Source: Pseudomonas sp. Os17 (GTDB lineage: Bacteria > Pseudomonadota > Gammaproteobacteria > Pseudomonadales > Pseudomonadaceae). Taken from it: DNA of 64,000 bases. Under the pieces are notes generated by a model, which saw only the letters and a program-made list of their open reading frames with translations, was not told the DNA's origin and ran no database searches. The stretch lies in contig NZ_AP014627.1 of NCBI RefSeq assembly GCF_001547895.1, forward strand, positions 6,821,465 to 6,885,464, in the 5' to 3' direction. Positions 8,613-16,057 of the stretch are shown piece by piece. The translations under genes were made by a program, and so were the position numbers. Numbering within the stretch: position 1 is the stretch's first letter; every line of letters starts with the position of its first letter.

Positions 8613-10502
8613 ATGATCCGCATCACCCTACCTGATGGCGCGTGCCGTGAGTACGACCAGCCGTTGTCCGTGTTCGAGGTGGCCGCCAGTATCGGCAGTG
8701 GCCTGGCCAAAGCCGCCGTGGCCGGGTGGGTCGATGGCCGCCTGGTGGACTGCGACCACCTGCTGACCGGCGACGCGCGGCTGAGCCTCGTCACCGCGAG
8801 CGATCCCGAGGGTCTGGAGGTGCTGCGCCACTCCTGCGCCCACCTGCTGGCCATGGCGGTCAAGCAGCTGTATCCCACGGCCCAGGTGGCCATCGGGCCA
8901 CTGATCGAGGACGGTTTCTTCTACGACTTCGCCCATGAACGCCCTTTCACCCCCGAAGACCTGGCGCTGATCGAGGCGCGCATGCACAGCCTGGCCGCCA
9001 CCAACCACCGCGTGCACCGCCGCGAGCTGTCCCGGGAGCAGGCGCTGCAACACTTCCAGGACCAGGGCGAGCCATACAAGGTCGAGCTGATCCGCGACCT
9101 GCCCGAGGACGCCGTGCTGTCGCTGTACCGTCAGGGCGACTTCGAAGACCTGTGTCGCGGCCCCCACGTGCGCAGCACCGGCCAGTTGCGCGCCTTCAAA
9201 CTGACCAAGGTGGCCGGCGCCCATTGGCGTGGCGACGCCGACGGCGTACCGCTGCAACGAATCTACGGCACCTGCTGGGCCACCCGTCAGGATCTGGACG
9301 CCTATCTGGCGCGCCAGGAACAGGCGGCCAGACGCGACCATCGCAAGCTCGGGCAACAGCTGGACCTGTTCCATTTCGACGACTGCGCCCCCGGCTCGGT
9401 GTTCTGGCACGCCAAGGGCTGGACCCTGTTCACGCAGTTGATCGGCTACATGCGCCAACGCCAGGAACAGGCCGGCTACCAGGAAGTGAACACCCCGGAC
9501 GTGATGGACCGCAGCCTCTGGGAAACCTCCGGGCACTGGCAGAACTACCGCGACCACATGTTCACCACCAGCACCGAGGACCGGCGCACCTTCGCCCTCA
9601 AGCCGATGAACTGCCCCGGCGCGGTGGCGATCTTCGGCCACGGCAGCAAGAGCTACCGCGACCTGCCGCTGCGCCTCGCCGAATTCGGCAAGGTCCATCG
9701 CTACGAACCTTCGGGGGCGCTGCACGGCCTGCTGCGGGTGCGCCACTTCACCCAGGACGACGCCCACATCTTCTGCACCGCGCAACAGATGCAGGACGAA
9801 TGCGCCCGCACCATCGCCCTGGTGTTCGACATCTATAAGGAGTTCGGTTTCGACGAGGTGGCGGTGAAACTCTCCACCCGCCCGGCCCATCGCATCGGCA
9901 GCGATGACGTCTGGGACCAGCTCGAAGGCGCTCTGATCGGTGCCCTGCAAAGCATGCGGATCGACTATCGGCTCAACCCGGGAGAAGGCGCCTTCTACGG
10001 TCCCAAACTGGAGTTCGTACTGCGCGACGCCATCGGCCGCGACTGGCAGTGCGGCACCCTGCAGGTGGACCTCAACCTGCCCGAGCGCTTTGCCATCAGC
10101 TACGTCGACGACCACGGCGAACGGCGCCAGCCGGTGATGCTGCACCGAGCGCTGTTCGGTTCCCTGGAACGTTTTATCGGCATTCTCCTCGAGCACCATG
10201 GCGGTGCCCTGCCCCTGTGGCTGGCGCCGCAGCAAGTGGCGGTGCTGAACATCAGCGCGGCCCAGGCGGACTATGCCCAGGCCATCACCGAACGCCTGCG
10301 CCGGCATGGACTGCGGGCCCGTGCCGACCTGCGCAACGAAAAGATCGGCTACAAGATCCGCGAGCACAGCCTGCAGAAAGTGCCTTATCTGCTGGTGATC
10401 GGGGACAAGGAGCAAGCCGGAGGCTATGTCAGCCTGCGCAGCCGCAAGGGCGAAGACCTGGGGCAACTGACCCTGGAGCAGGCGGTGCAACGCATGGTCT
10501 AG
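8613..10502 (+). CDS. thrS2: Threonyl-tRNA synthetase paralogue (ThrS2)
   Basis: 629 residues. Charges tRNA-Thr. Domain order is normal: TGS (1-60), editing domain with HSCAH and CRGPH, class II catalytic core (about 240-530) and anticodon-binding domain (530-629). The catalytic zinc ligands are all kept: Cys in MNCPG, His in DDAHIF and His in MLHRALFG. It is therefore not a zinc-free version; a Zur-controlled second ThrRS that competes better for scarce zinc is known in cyanobacteria. It is last in the operon, 26 bases after pyrC2. The housekeeping thrS, normally beside infC-rpmI-rplT, is not here. Confidence 0.94.
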   Translation: MIRITLPDGACREYDQPLSVFEVAASIGSGLAKAAVAGWVDGRLVDCDHLLTGDARLSLVTASDPEGLEVLRHSCAHLLAMAVKQLYPTAQVAIGPLIEDGFFYDFAHERPFTPEDLALIEARMHSLAATNHRVHRRELSREQALQHFQDQGEPYKVELIRDLPEDAVLSLYRQGDFEDLCRGPHVRSTGQLRAFKLTKVAGAHWRGDADGVPLQRIYGTCWATRQDLDAYLARQEQAARRDHRKLGQQLDLFHFDDCAPGSVFWHAKGWTLFTQLIGYMRQRQEQAGYQEVNTPDVMDRSLWETSGHWQNYRDHMFTTSTEDRRTFALKPMNCPGAVAIFGHGSKSYRDLPLRLAEFGKVHRYEPSGALHGLLRVRHFTQDDAHIFCTAQQMQDECARTIALVFDIYKEFGFDEVAVKLSTRPAHRIGSDDVWDQLEGALIGALQSMRIDYRLNPGEGAFYGPKLEFVLRDAIGRDWQCGTLQVDLNLPERFAISYVDDHGERRQPVMLHRALFGSLERFIGILLEHHGGALPLWLAPQQVAVLNISAAQADYAQAITERLRRHGLRARADLRNEKIGYKIREHSLQKVPYLLVIGDKEQAGGYVSLRSRKGEDLGQLTLEQAVQRMV

Positions 10503-10584
10503 GCGTGGCGCCGGCTTGTCGGCCAGGGCCCGGCGCCCGGTTTCTGGCGGGCGCCTGCACCGGCAAACCGGCTACGGGGCGGGA
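10503..10584. repeat. Degenerate REP-like inverted pair
   Basis: The gap between thrS2 and the convergent DUF3617 gene contains two GC-rich palindromic cores of the Pseudomonas REP type facing each other: GCCGGCTTGTCGGCC near 10509 and CCGGCAAACCGGCTAC near 10560. This is a usual place for REP elements, between convergent genes, and could also serve to end transcription. Confidence 0.5.
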
Positions 10585-11109
10585 TCAGGAAGCCCGGGGC
10601 TTGACCGTGCCGCAGTCCTGGCCGAGCCACACGGCGCGGGTGTCCATGCTGCCTTTTTGCTGTATGCCGGTGGCATTGAAGGTGCCGATCACGTTGGTGG
10701 TGAACTCGCGATCACTGATGAACCTGGCCACCCCGTTGCCCTGGGCCTTGGGACAACTGAAGCGAAACTTCCACTGGTTGCCGTTGCGCTCGGTGACCTG
10801 CTGCTGGCAGCCCGACTGCGGGTCCTGCAGCGGAATGGTATCGGACTTGACCTGATCCGGCGTCAGGCACACGCGAATGCCCTTGCCGCCCATGGTCACT
10901 CCCTGTTTCTCCAGCATGGCCCGTTGCTCAGGGGTCATCTGCTGCTGCAACTGGCCGAGGATCAGCGACAGATCCGGCAGGTTCTGGTCATCGACCTTCA
11001 TGTTGCTGCTGGTCAGTTCCCACAAGCCCGGTTGCAGCATCTGCGCCTGCGCCGCCAGTGGCAGCGCCATTCCCGCCGCCAACGCCCAACCCAGTAAACG
11101 AAGTTTCAT
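10585..11109 (-). CDS. DUF3617 family exported protein
   Basis: 174 residues with a signal peptide (MKLRLLGWALAAGMALPLAAQA). The mature protein begins with the family hallmark PGLWELTS and has four cysteines (VCLTPDQ, SGCQQQ, FSCPKA, QDCGTV) likely paired as disulfides in the periplasm. The DUF3617 family has no established function; its size and compact beta-rich look fit a small periplasmic binding domain. It stands alone, convergent with thrS2 and divergent from cls. Confidence 0.85.
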   Translation of the reverse strand: MKLRLLGWALAAGMALPLAAQAQMLQPGLWELTSSNMKVDDQNLPDLSLILGQLQQQMTPEQRAMLEKQGVTMGGKGIRVCLTPDQVKSDTIPLQDPQSGCQQQVTERNGNQWKFRFSCPKAQGNGVARFISDREFTTNVIGTFNATGIQQKGSMDTRAVWLGQDCGTVKPRAS

Positions 11110-11241
11110 CGAATGACTCCTAGACAGTAGTGGCCGTTAGACTTCAAGCAAGGCACGGCGTTGCATGCAGAATAAAATAGCGACATTCGCCGTGGAACAT
11201 GGTCTGTTAGGCATTGAATCTTCAGGAGCAAGGCTGCCCCC

Positions 11242-12681
11242 ATGGATTATTTTGGCCCGCACATCTTCGGCTATCTCATTGCGCTGCTGCATTTTCTCGG
11301 GCTGATCGCCGCGATCCACGCGGTGTTCACCGTCAGGACCGCCCAAGGCGCCATTGCCTGGGCCCTGTCGCTGATGTTCATGCCCTACCTGACCCTGATC
11401 CCCTACCTGGTGTTCGGCCGCAGCACCTTCGACGCCTACATCAAGGCCCGGCGCCAGGCCAACGTGGAAATGCACAAGGCCATCAACGAGCTGAACTGGC
11501 GCCCCTGGGTCGAAGAAGCCCTGACCGCCCGGGCCTCCCAGGCCTATGCCTCGCTGCGGGCCATGCCCAAGCTCGGTCGCATGCCGTGCCTGGCCAACAA
11601 TCGGCTGCGCCTGCTGGTCAATGGCGATGCCACCTTCGAAGCGATCTTCAACGCCATCCGCCGTTCCCACACGGCGGTGCTGATCCAGTTCTTCATCATC
11701 CACGACGACGAGTTGGGCCGGCGCCTGCAACGCCTGCTGCTGGAAAAGGCCGCCGAAGGCGTGTCGATCCACCTGCTCTACGACGGTATCGGCAGCCACT
11801 CCCTGCCCGCCAGCTACGTGCAGACCCTGCGCGACGCCGGGGTTCAGGTGCACGCCTTCGCCACCCGCAGTGGCTGGCTCAATCGCTTTCAGGTGAACTT
11901 CCGCAACCACCGCAAGATCGTGGTGGTAGACGGCATGCTGGGGTTTGTCGGCGGGCACAACGTCGGCGACGAATACCTGGGCAAGAAGCCGCCCCTGGCC
12001 CCCTGGCGCGATACCCACGTGCAGGTCAGCGGCCCGGTGGTGGCCTGCCTGCAGGAGTCCTTTGCCGAAGACTGGTTCTGGGCCGCGCGGCAACTGCCAC
12101 CGTTGATCCTGCCGGACGCCTACCCCGACGGCGGCGTGCTCTGCCAACTGCTGGCCAGCGGCCCGGCGGATGCCTACGAAACCTGCTCGCTGTTCTTCGT
12201 CGAGGCGATCCACGCCGCCAGCGAACGGGTGTGGATCACCAGCCCGTACTTCATTCCCGACGAGGCGGTGTTCGCCGCCCTGCGCCTGGCGGTGCTGCGC
12301 GGTGTGGACGTGCGCATCCTGCTGCCGGCGCGCCCGGACCATCGCATCGTCTACGCCGCCTCCAGCCTCTATGCCTTCGAGGCGGTGCGCGCCGGGGTCC
12401 GGGTCTTCCGTTATCAGCCCGGGTTCCTGCATCAAAAAGTGGTGTTGATCGACAACGAGATCAGCGCCATTGGCAGCGCCAACCTGGACAACCGCTCCTT
12501 CCGCCTGAATTTCGAAGTGATGTTGCTCACCGTGGACGACGACTTCGCCACCGAGGTGGAAGACATGCTCAAGGCCGACTTCGCCAAGGCCCGGGAAGTC
12601 GCCAAGGAAGAAAGCCGCCAGACCCACCGCCTGCAACAACTGGGCATGCGGGTCGCGCGGCTGATTTCACCGATTCTGTAA
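11242..12681 (+). CDS. clsA: Cardiolipin synthase A (phospholipase D family)
   Basis: 479-residue inner-membrane enzyme that condenses two phosphatidylglycerols into cardiolipin plus glycerol. Two N-terminal membrane segments (about 8-30 and 38-60) are followed by two PLD catalytic motifs: [10 protein letters not shown] with GGHNVGDEY, and HQKVVLIDN with GSANLDNRS. Length and order match ClsA. It is convergent with the cyclopropane fatty acid synthase gene 19 bases downstream, so two lipid-remodelling genes sit side by side. Confidence 0.95.
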   Translation: MDYFGPHIFGYLIALLHFLGLIAAIHAVFTVRTAQGAIAWALSLMFMPYLTLIPYLVFGRSTFDAYIKARRQANVEMHKAINELNWRPWVEEALTARASQAYASLRAMPKLGRMPCLANNRLRLLVNGDATFEAIFNAIRRSHTAVLIQFFIIHDDELGRRLQRLLLEKAAEGVSIHLLYDGIGSHSLPASYVQTLRDAGVQVHAFATRSGWLNRFQVNFRNHRKIVVVDGMLGFVGGHNVGDEYLGKKPPLAPWRDTHVQVSGPVVACLQESFAEDWFWAARQLPPLILPDAYPDGGVLCQLLASGPADAYETCSLFFVEAIHAASERVWITSPYFIPDEAVFAALRLAVLRGVDVRILLPARPDHRIVYAASSLYAFEAVRAGVRVFRYQPGFLHQKVVLIDNEISAIGSANLDNRSFRLNFEVMLLTVDDDFATEVEDMLKADFAKAREVAKEESRQTHRLQQLGMRVARLISPIL

Positions 12682-12700
12682 GTCGCCGCTCAGGGTCGGC

Positions 12701-13888
12701 CTAAGGGTGGTAGAGGTCGTCGCGGGTCCAGGGCAACTCATGGCTGCCATCGGCATGAGCCTTGACCGCGAGGATCTGGTGCAGGTTGATCCAGCCCTTG
12801 GCGAACGCATAGGCGCACCCCGCCAGGTACAGTCGCCAGATCCGTAGCGCCTGCTCGGGAACCAGCCGGGCGGCGGCCTCCAGGTTGTCTTCCAGGCGTT
12901 CGCTCCAGTGGTCCAGGGTGCGGGCGTAATGCAGGCGCAGGCTTTCGACATCGACGATTTCCAGCCCGGCGTCGCTGATCTGCGCAGAGATCATCGCCAG
13001 GTGCGGCAGCTCGCCATTGGGGAACACATAACGCTCGATGAAGTCACCGGCGCCCCGGCCCACGGGACGTCCATCGATGTGCTTGGCGGTGATCCCGTGG
13101 TTCATCACCAGGCCGCCTTCGCGCACCGCGTTGAACAGGGTCCGGCAATACTGCGCCAGGTTGGCGTGGCCCACGTGTTCGAACATGCCGACGCTGACCA
13201 CCTTGTCGAAGCGGCCATCCTGGGGCAGATCGCGATAGTCCAACAGCTGCAGTTCCACCAGATCGTCCAGGCCCTCGGCACTCACCCGCTCCCGCGCCAG
13301 GGCCAGTTGCTCCTTGCTCAGGGTGATGCCGAAGACCCTGGCGCCGAACTCGCGGGCCGCGTAGCGGGCCAGTCCGCCCCAGCCGCAACCCACATCCAGC
13401 AGGTAGTCCCCCGGTTGCAGGCGCAGCTTGCGGCACAGATGGCGGAACTTGGCTTGCTGGGCCTGCTCCAGGGACTCGCTGCCGGTCTCGAAATAGGCAC
13501 ACGAATAGGCCATGTCACTGTCGAGCCAGAGCTGATAGAAGGCGTTGGAAAGGTCGTAGTGATAGGAAATGGCGGCCGCGTCCGTGGCCTTGTCGTGCAG
13601 GGTGCGCACCGGCTGATTGTCGCCGTCCTCATCCAGCAGGGCCTGGCTCAGCTCGTCGCAGACCCGGATGACTTCGCTGATGGAACCTTCGAGTTCCAGC
13701 TTGCCCTCGACAAAGGCGCCCCCCAGCGCATCGAGGCTGGGATGGGTGAATTGCGCGACCAGCTGCGGGTCCTTGACCACGATGGTGACGCTGGGCTCCG
13801 GCCCAAGATTGAATTCATGGCCATCCCAAAGCCGCAGGCGCAAGGGCAATTGCAGATTCTGTAAGGCCGGTGGAAGTTGCGCGAGCAT
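12701..13888 (-). CDS. cfa: Cyclopropane-fatty-acyl-phospholipid synthase
   Basis: 395 residues. Transfers a methylene from S-adenosylmethionine to the double bond of unsaturated acyl chains in membrane phospholipids. The SAM-binding motif is LDVGCGWGG, the YSCAYF and VGMFEHVG signatures of mycolic/CFA synthases are present, and the C-terminal FPNGELP motif is clear. I chose ATG 13888, which has GGGGGA upstream and keeps the palindrome at 13904 outside the gene; an upstream start at 13933 would include it. Single-gene unit, with a perfect palindrome just upstream suggesting local repressor control. Confidence 0.94.
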   Translation of the reverse strand: MLAQLPPALQNLQLPLRLRLWDGHEFNLGPEPSVTIVVKDPQLVAQFTHPSLDALGGAFVEGKLELEGSISEVIRVCDELSQALLDEDGDNQPVRTLHDKATDAAAISYHYDLSNAFYQLWLDSDMAYSCAYFETGSESLEQAQQAKFRHLCRKLRLQPGDYLLDVGCGWGGLARYAAREFGARVFGITLSKEQLALARERVSAEGLDDLVELQLLDYRDLPQDGRFDKVVSVGMFEHVGHANLAQYCRTLFNAVREGGLVMNHGITAKHIDGRPVGRGAGDFIERYVFPNGELPHLAMISAQISDAGLEIVDVESLRLHYARTLDHWSERLEDNLEAAARLVPEQALRIWRLYLAGCAYAFAKGWINLHQILAVKAHADGSHELPWTRDDLYHP

Positions 13889-13903
13889 GAAAAATCCCCC
13901 CTG

Positions 13904-13919
13904 TTTCAGACGTCTGAAA
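13904..13919. promoter_or_regulatory. Perfect 16-bp palindrome upstream of cfa (candidate operator)
   Basis: TTTCAGACGTCTGAAA is fully self-complementary and ends 16 bases before the cfa start codon. Its size and symmetry resemble TetR-type operators. The binding protein is not known from this window. Confidence 0.6.
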
Positions 13920-13937
13920 TGAGGGTAGACCATCTTG

Positions 13938-13973
13938 AAAAAATAGCTGGCTATCGAATTTCCAGCGTTTTTT
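13938..13973. terminator. Terminator of the bufferin operon (bidirectional look)
   Basis: On the minus strand, just after the DUF2063 stop at 13974, a GCTGG...CCAGC stem (13946-13950 with 13962-13966) is followed by TATTTTTTC. The plus strand also gives a T-run after the same stem. It separates the bufferin operon from cfa. Confidence 0.7.
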
Positions 13974-14762
13974 TCAGGATTCGCGGCGAACCACCAGGCC
14001 CTCTTCGACCCACTGTTTCAGCCAGGTAACCGCCTGCAACGGGGCCCCCTCAGAGCAAGTGACGGCCAGCTCGGCGCAGAGTTCCGCGAAATTCCACTGT
14101 TGCTCGATCATGCCCCGCAGTGCTGCGGCTTCTTCGGCTGTCAGGCTGCGATACCGGCAGACCCGCTCCGCTCGCCAGACCAGGCACACCTGTTGCTGAT
14201 CGAGTAAGGCACTGTCGGGGAAATCCCCCTGCTCCTTGACCGCGCGCCACTGGGCCAGGCTGTTGTAGCGACAGTCGAGCCACTGCACACAGGGCGCCAG
14301 GCGCAGTTGCAGCAGCGGCCATTGTTCGGCCTCCAGCCCGGCCATGGCGGCCACCGTCAGCACCTGGGCTTCGGCGGCATCGAAGGCCAGGGTGAAGGCC
14401 CATTCCAGGCGTGCCAGTTCCGCCAGGGGCGCGCCCTGCTCCGGCACCAGATGGCCCTGGATAAACTCGGCAAAACCCTGCCCCAGCCAGCGCAGGCTGA
14501 AATGCCGGGACGGGCATTGGCGAATATAGGCGCCGGTCAGCGCCTGGAATTCAGCGTCCCCCAGCCAGTGCCAGATGGCCGGGAAGTCGCTGCCCATGAC
14601 CTCCTGCAGCCGGGCCAGGTAGGCGTTGTGATAGATCGCCAGGCCCGTCTCGACATCCAGGGTCGGGCCACCGATCAGGCTCTCTTGCAGAGCCGCGCGA
14701 GCCTGGGCCTGTTCACCCAGCAGATAGCTTTCGAAAGCCCGTTGCCAATCATTCAGGCGCAT
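13974..14762 (-). CDS. bufC: DUF2063 partner protein of MNIO enzyme (BufC/HvfC family)
   Basis: 262 residues. Belongs to the DUF2063 family that is found beside DUF692 enzymes and is thought to bring the precursor peptide to the enzyme. The family start LxxWQRAFESYLLG and the helix with GLAIYHNAYLARLQEVMGSDFPAI near residues 40-65 are recognisable. It overlaps bufB by 10 bases, so the two are made together. It is last in the operon before the terminator at 13938-13973. Confidence 0.87.
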   Translation of the reverse strand: MRLNDWQRAFESYLLGEQAQARAALQESLIGGPTLDVETGLAIYHNAYLARLQEVMGSDFPAIWHWLGDAEFQALTGAYIRQCPSRHFSLRWLGQGFAEFIQGHLVPEQGAPLAELARLEWAFTLAFDAAEAQVLTVAAMAGLEAEQWPLLQLRLAPCVQWLDCRYNSLAQWRAVKEQGDFPDSALLDQQQVCLVWRAERVCRYRSLTAEEAAALRGMIEQQWNFAELCAELAVTCSEGAPLQAVTWLKQWVEEGLVVRRES

Positions 14763-15598
14763 CGCTGCCTCCCGGCCAGAGCCTGTTGCCCGAGCGCGCG
14801 GGCCTTGTGCAGTTCGGTGAGCAGCTCTTGCAAGGGTGGAAAATGATCGTCGCGCTCCAGCAGGGTCGCCACCGGCCCCAGGTGTTCAAGGGTGCGTTGA
14901 TACAGTGCCCAGACCGGATCGCACACCGGATGGTCGTGGGTGTCGATCACGTAATCGCCATGGTCCTGGTGCCCGGCCAGATGCAGTTGCCGCACCCGCT
15001 GCGCCGGCAACCCCTGGATGAACTGCCAGGGATCGAAACCGTGATTGCGCGCACTGACATAGACGTTGTTCACGTCCAGCAGCAGCTCGCAGCCGCTGAG
15101 CTGGCTCAAGGCCGCGAGAAACTCCCATTCGCTGAATTGATCGGCCGCGGCGCGCACGTAACTGGAGACGTTCTCCAGCACCAGGGGCCGCTCCAGCACG
15201 TCCTGTACCTGACGCACCCGACCCGCCACGTACTCCAGGCTTTCCTCGGTGTAGGGCAAGGGCAGCAGATCGTGCAACTGATGAGCGTTGCCCCGGCTCC
15301 AGCACAGGTGATCGGAGACCCAGGCCGGGTCCACCTGTCGGGCCAGTTGCTTGAGTTGCTTGAGATAGTCCAGGTCCAGGGCATGGGGGCCGCCAATGGA
15401 CAGCGACACCCCATGCATCACGATGGGGTAACGCTCGGCAATGGCGTCCAGGTAATACAGAGCCTTGCCGCCCTCGACCATGAAGTTCTCGGACACCACT
15501 TCAAACCAGTCGACGTCCGGTGCTTCTTCGAGAATCTGCTGGTAGTAGGCGCTGCGCAAACCCAGGCCGTAGCCGAGGCAGGAAGAAAGGTCAGACAT
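14753..15598 (-). CDS. bufB: MNIO (DUF692) RiPP-modifying oxidase (BufB family)
   Basis: 281-residue TIM-barrel multinuclear non-heme iron enzyme. Relatives convert cysteines of a precursor to thiooxazoles or similar groups to make metal-binding peptides. Characteristic metal-site segments are visible: WFEVVSENFM, IVMHGVSLSIGG, VSDHLCWS, LENVSSYV, LLDVNNVYVSARN and HLAGHQDHGD...DTHDHPV. It sits between its partner (bufC) and the Cys-rich substrate (bufA2), 65 bases after bufA2 with a stem-loop in the gap. Substrate choice is inferred from this adjacency. Confidence 0.92.
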   Translation of the reverse strand: MSDLSSCLGYGLGLRSAYYQQILEEAPDVDWFEVVSENFMVEGGKALYYLDAIAERYPIVMHGVSLSIGGPHALDLDYLKQLKQLARQVDPAWVSDHLCWSRGNAHQLHDLLPLPYTEESLEYVAGRVRQVQDVLERPLVLENVSSYVRAAADQFSEWEFLAALSQLSGCELLLDVNNVYVSARNHGFDPWQFIQGLPAQRVRQLHLAGHQDHGDYVIDTHDHPVCDPVWALYQRTLEHLGPVATLLERDDHFPPLQELLTELHKARALGQQALAGRQRCA

Positions 15599-15618
15599 AG
15601 CGAACTCCTCGCAACGTG

Positions 15619-15647
15619 GCCGCAGTGGTGGTCAGCCCCACTGCGGC
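15619..15647 (-). promoter_or_regulatory. Stem-loop between bufA2 and bufB
   Basis: GCCGCAGTGG (15619-15628) and CCACTGCGGC (15638-15647) form a perfect 10-bp stem with a 9-base loop and no T-run. A hairpin here could protect or trim the precursor mRNA so that much more precursor than enzyme is made. Confidence 0.55.
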
Positions 15648-15663
15648 AGCACGGATTCGCCGC

Positions 15664-15915
15664 TTACTCGCCGACTTTGCCGCCGGCTTTTTCGCACGCC
15701 GCCTGAGTCATGGCCTTGAACCCCTGGCCCTTGCAGGCGCCCATGCCTTTGCAGGCGTGGTCCTTGGTCTTGCAGTCGTTCTGGCCTTTGCAGGCGTTGA
15801 CGCCGTAGCAGTGCACCTGGGCATCGGCAGCAGACACTTGAGTCACGACACCGGCAAACATGGTGGCGGCAGCAAAGGCCAGGGCAGCACCGGCAGCGGT
15901 TTTCTTCATGTTCAT
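15664..15915 (-). CDS. bufA2: Bufferin precursor peptide, BufA2-type (Cys-rich periplasmic RiPP)
   Basis: 83 residues: a signal peptide (residues 1-30, ending VSAAD) instead of a classic RiPP leader, then a core with six cysteines (36, 42, 48, 55, 61, 74). Four are in a repeated pattern HCYGVNACKG, NDCKTK, HACKGMGACKGQG. BufA-type peptides are modified in the cytoplasm by an MNIO enzyme, exported, and bind excess copper in the periplasm. Here the metal is inferred from the family. Start at 15915 follows GAGGAA by eight bases. First gene of the operon. Confidence 0.9.
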   Translation of the reverse strand: MNMKKTAAGAALAFAAATMFAGVVTQVSAADAQVHCYGVNACKGQNDCKTKDHACKGMGACKGQGFKAMTQAACEKAGGKVGE

Positions 15916-15989
15916 TTTTTATTCCTCAATAGTCGCAAGGGGGCGACGGGCAGCTTGTGCAATCCCGTCATAGCACTAGAGAGAGGAGG

Positions 15990-16013
15990 CATCCCGGCGT
16001 TACAGCCGGGATG
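15990..16013. promoter_or_regulatory. Inverted repeat upstream of bufA2
   Basis: CATCCCGGC / GCCGGGATG arms of nine bases flank a six-base loop (TGTAAC on the minus strand), 75-98 bases ahead of the bufA2 start. The T-run lies before, not after, the stem in the bufA2 direction, so it is not a terminator for that gene. It could be an operator, part of an ECF-type promoter or a 5' leader hairpin. Confidence 0.4.
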
Positions 16014-16057
16014 AAAAAAAACTGCACAGCCGCGTTTCGCCGGCAAGCCGGCGGCTA
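16014..16057 (-). terminator. Terminator of the SPFH/P-type ATPase operon, with REP core
   Basis: On the minus strand, right after the ATPase stop, AGCCGCCGGCTTGCCGGCG and CGCGGCT can fold into a long GC stem, followed after seven bases by eight T. The stem contains a Pseudomonas REP-type core (GCCGGCTTGCCGGC). Confidence 0.65.

Noticed and set aside
8628..10490. Minus-strand open frame of 620 codons
   Set aside because: Antisense to thrS2, which has all synthetase motifs.
15990..16020. Terminator reading of the CATCCCGG hairpin
   Set aside because: On the plus strand it is followed by A, on the minus strand the T-run comes before the stem, so it cannot end a transcript as a simple terminator of either strand; only the upstream REP-containing stem fits the ATPase operon.
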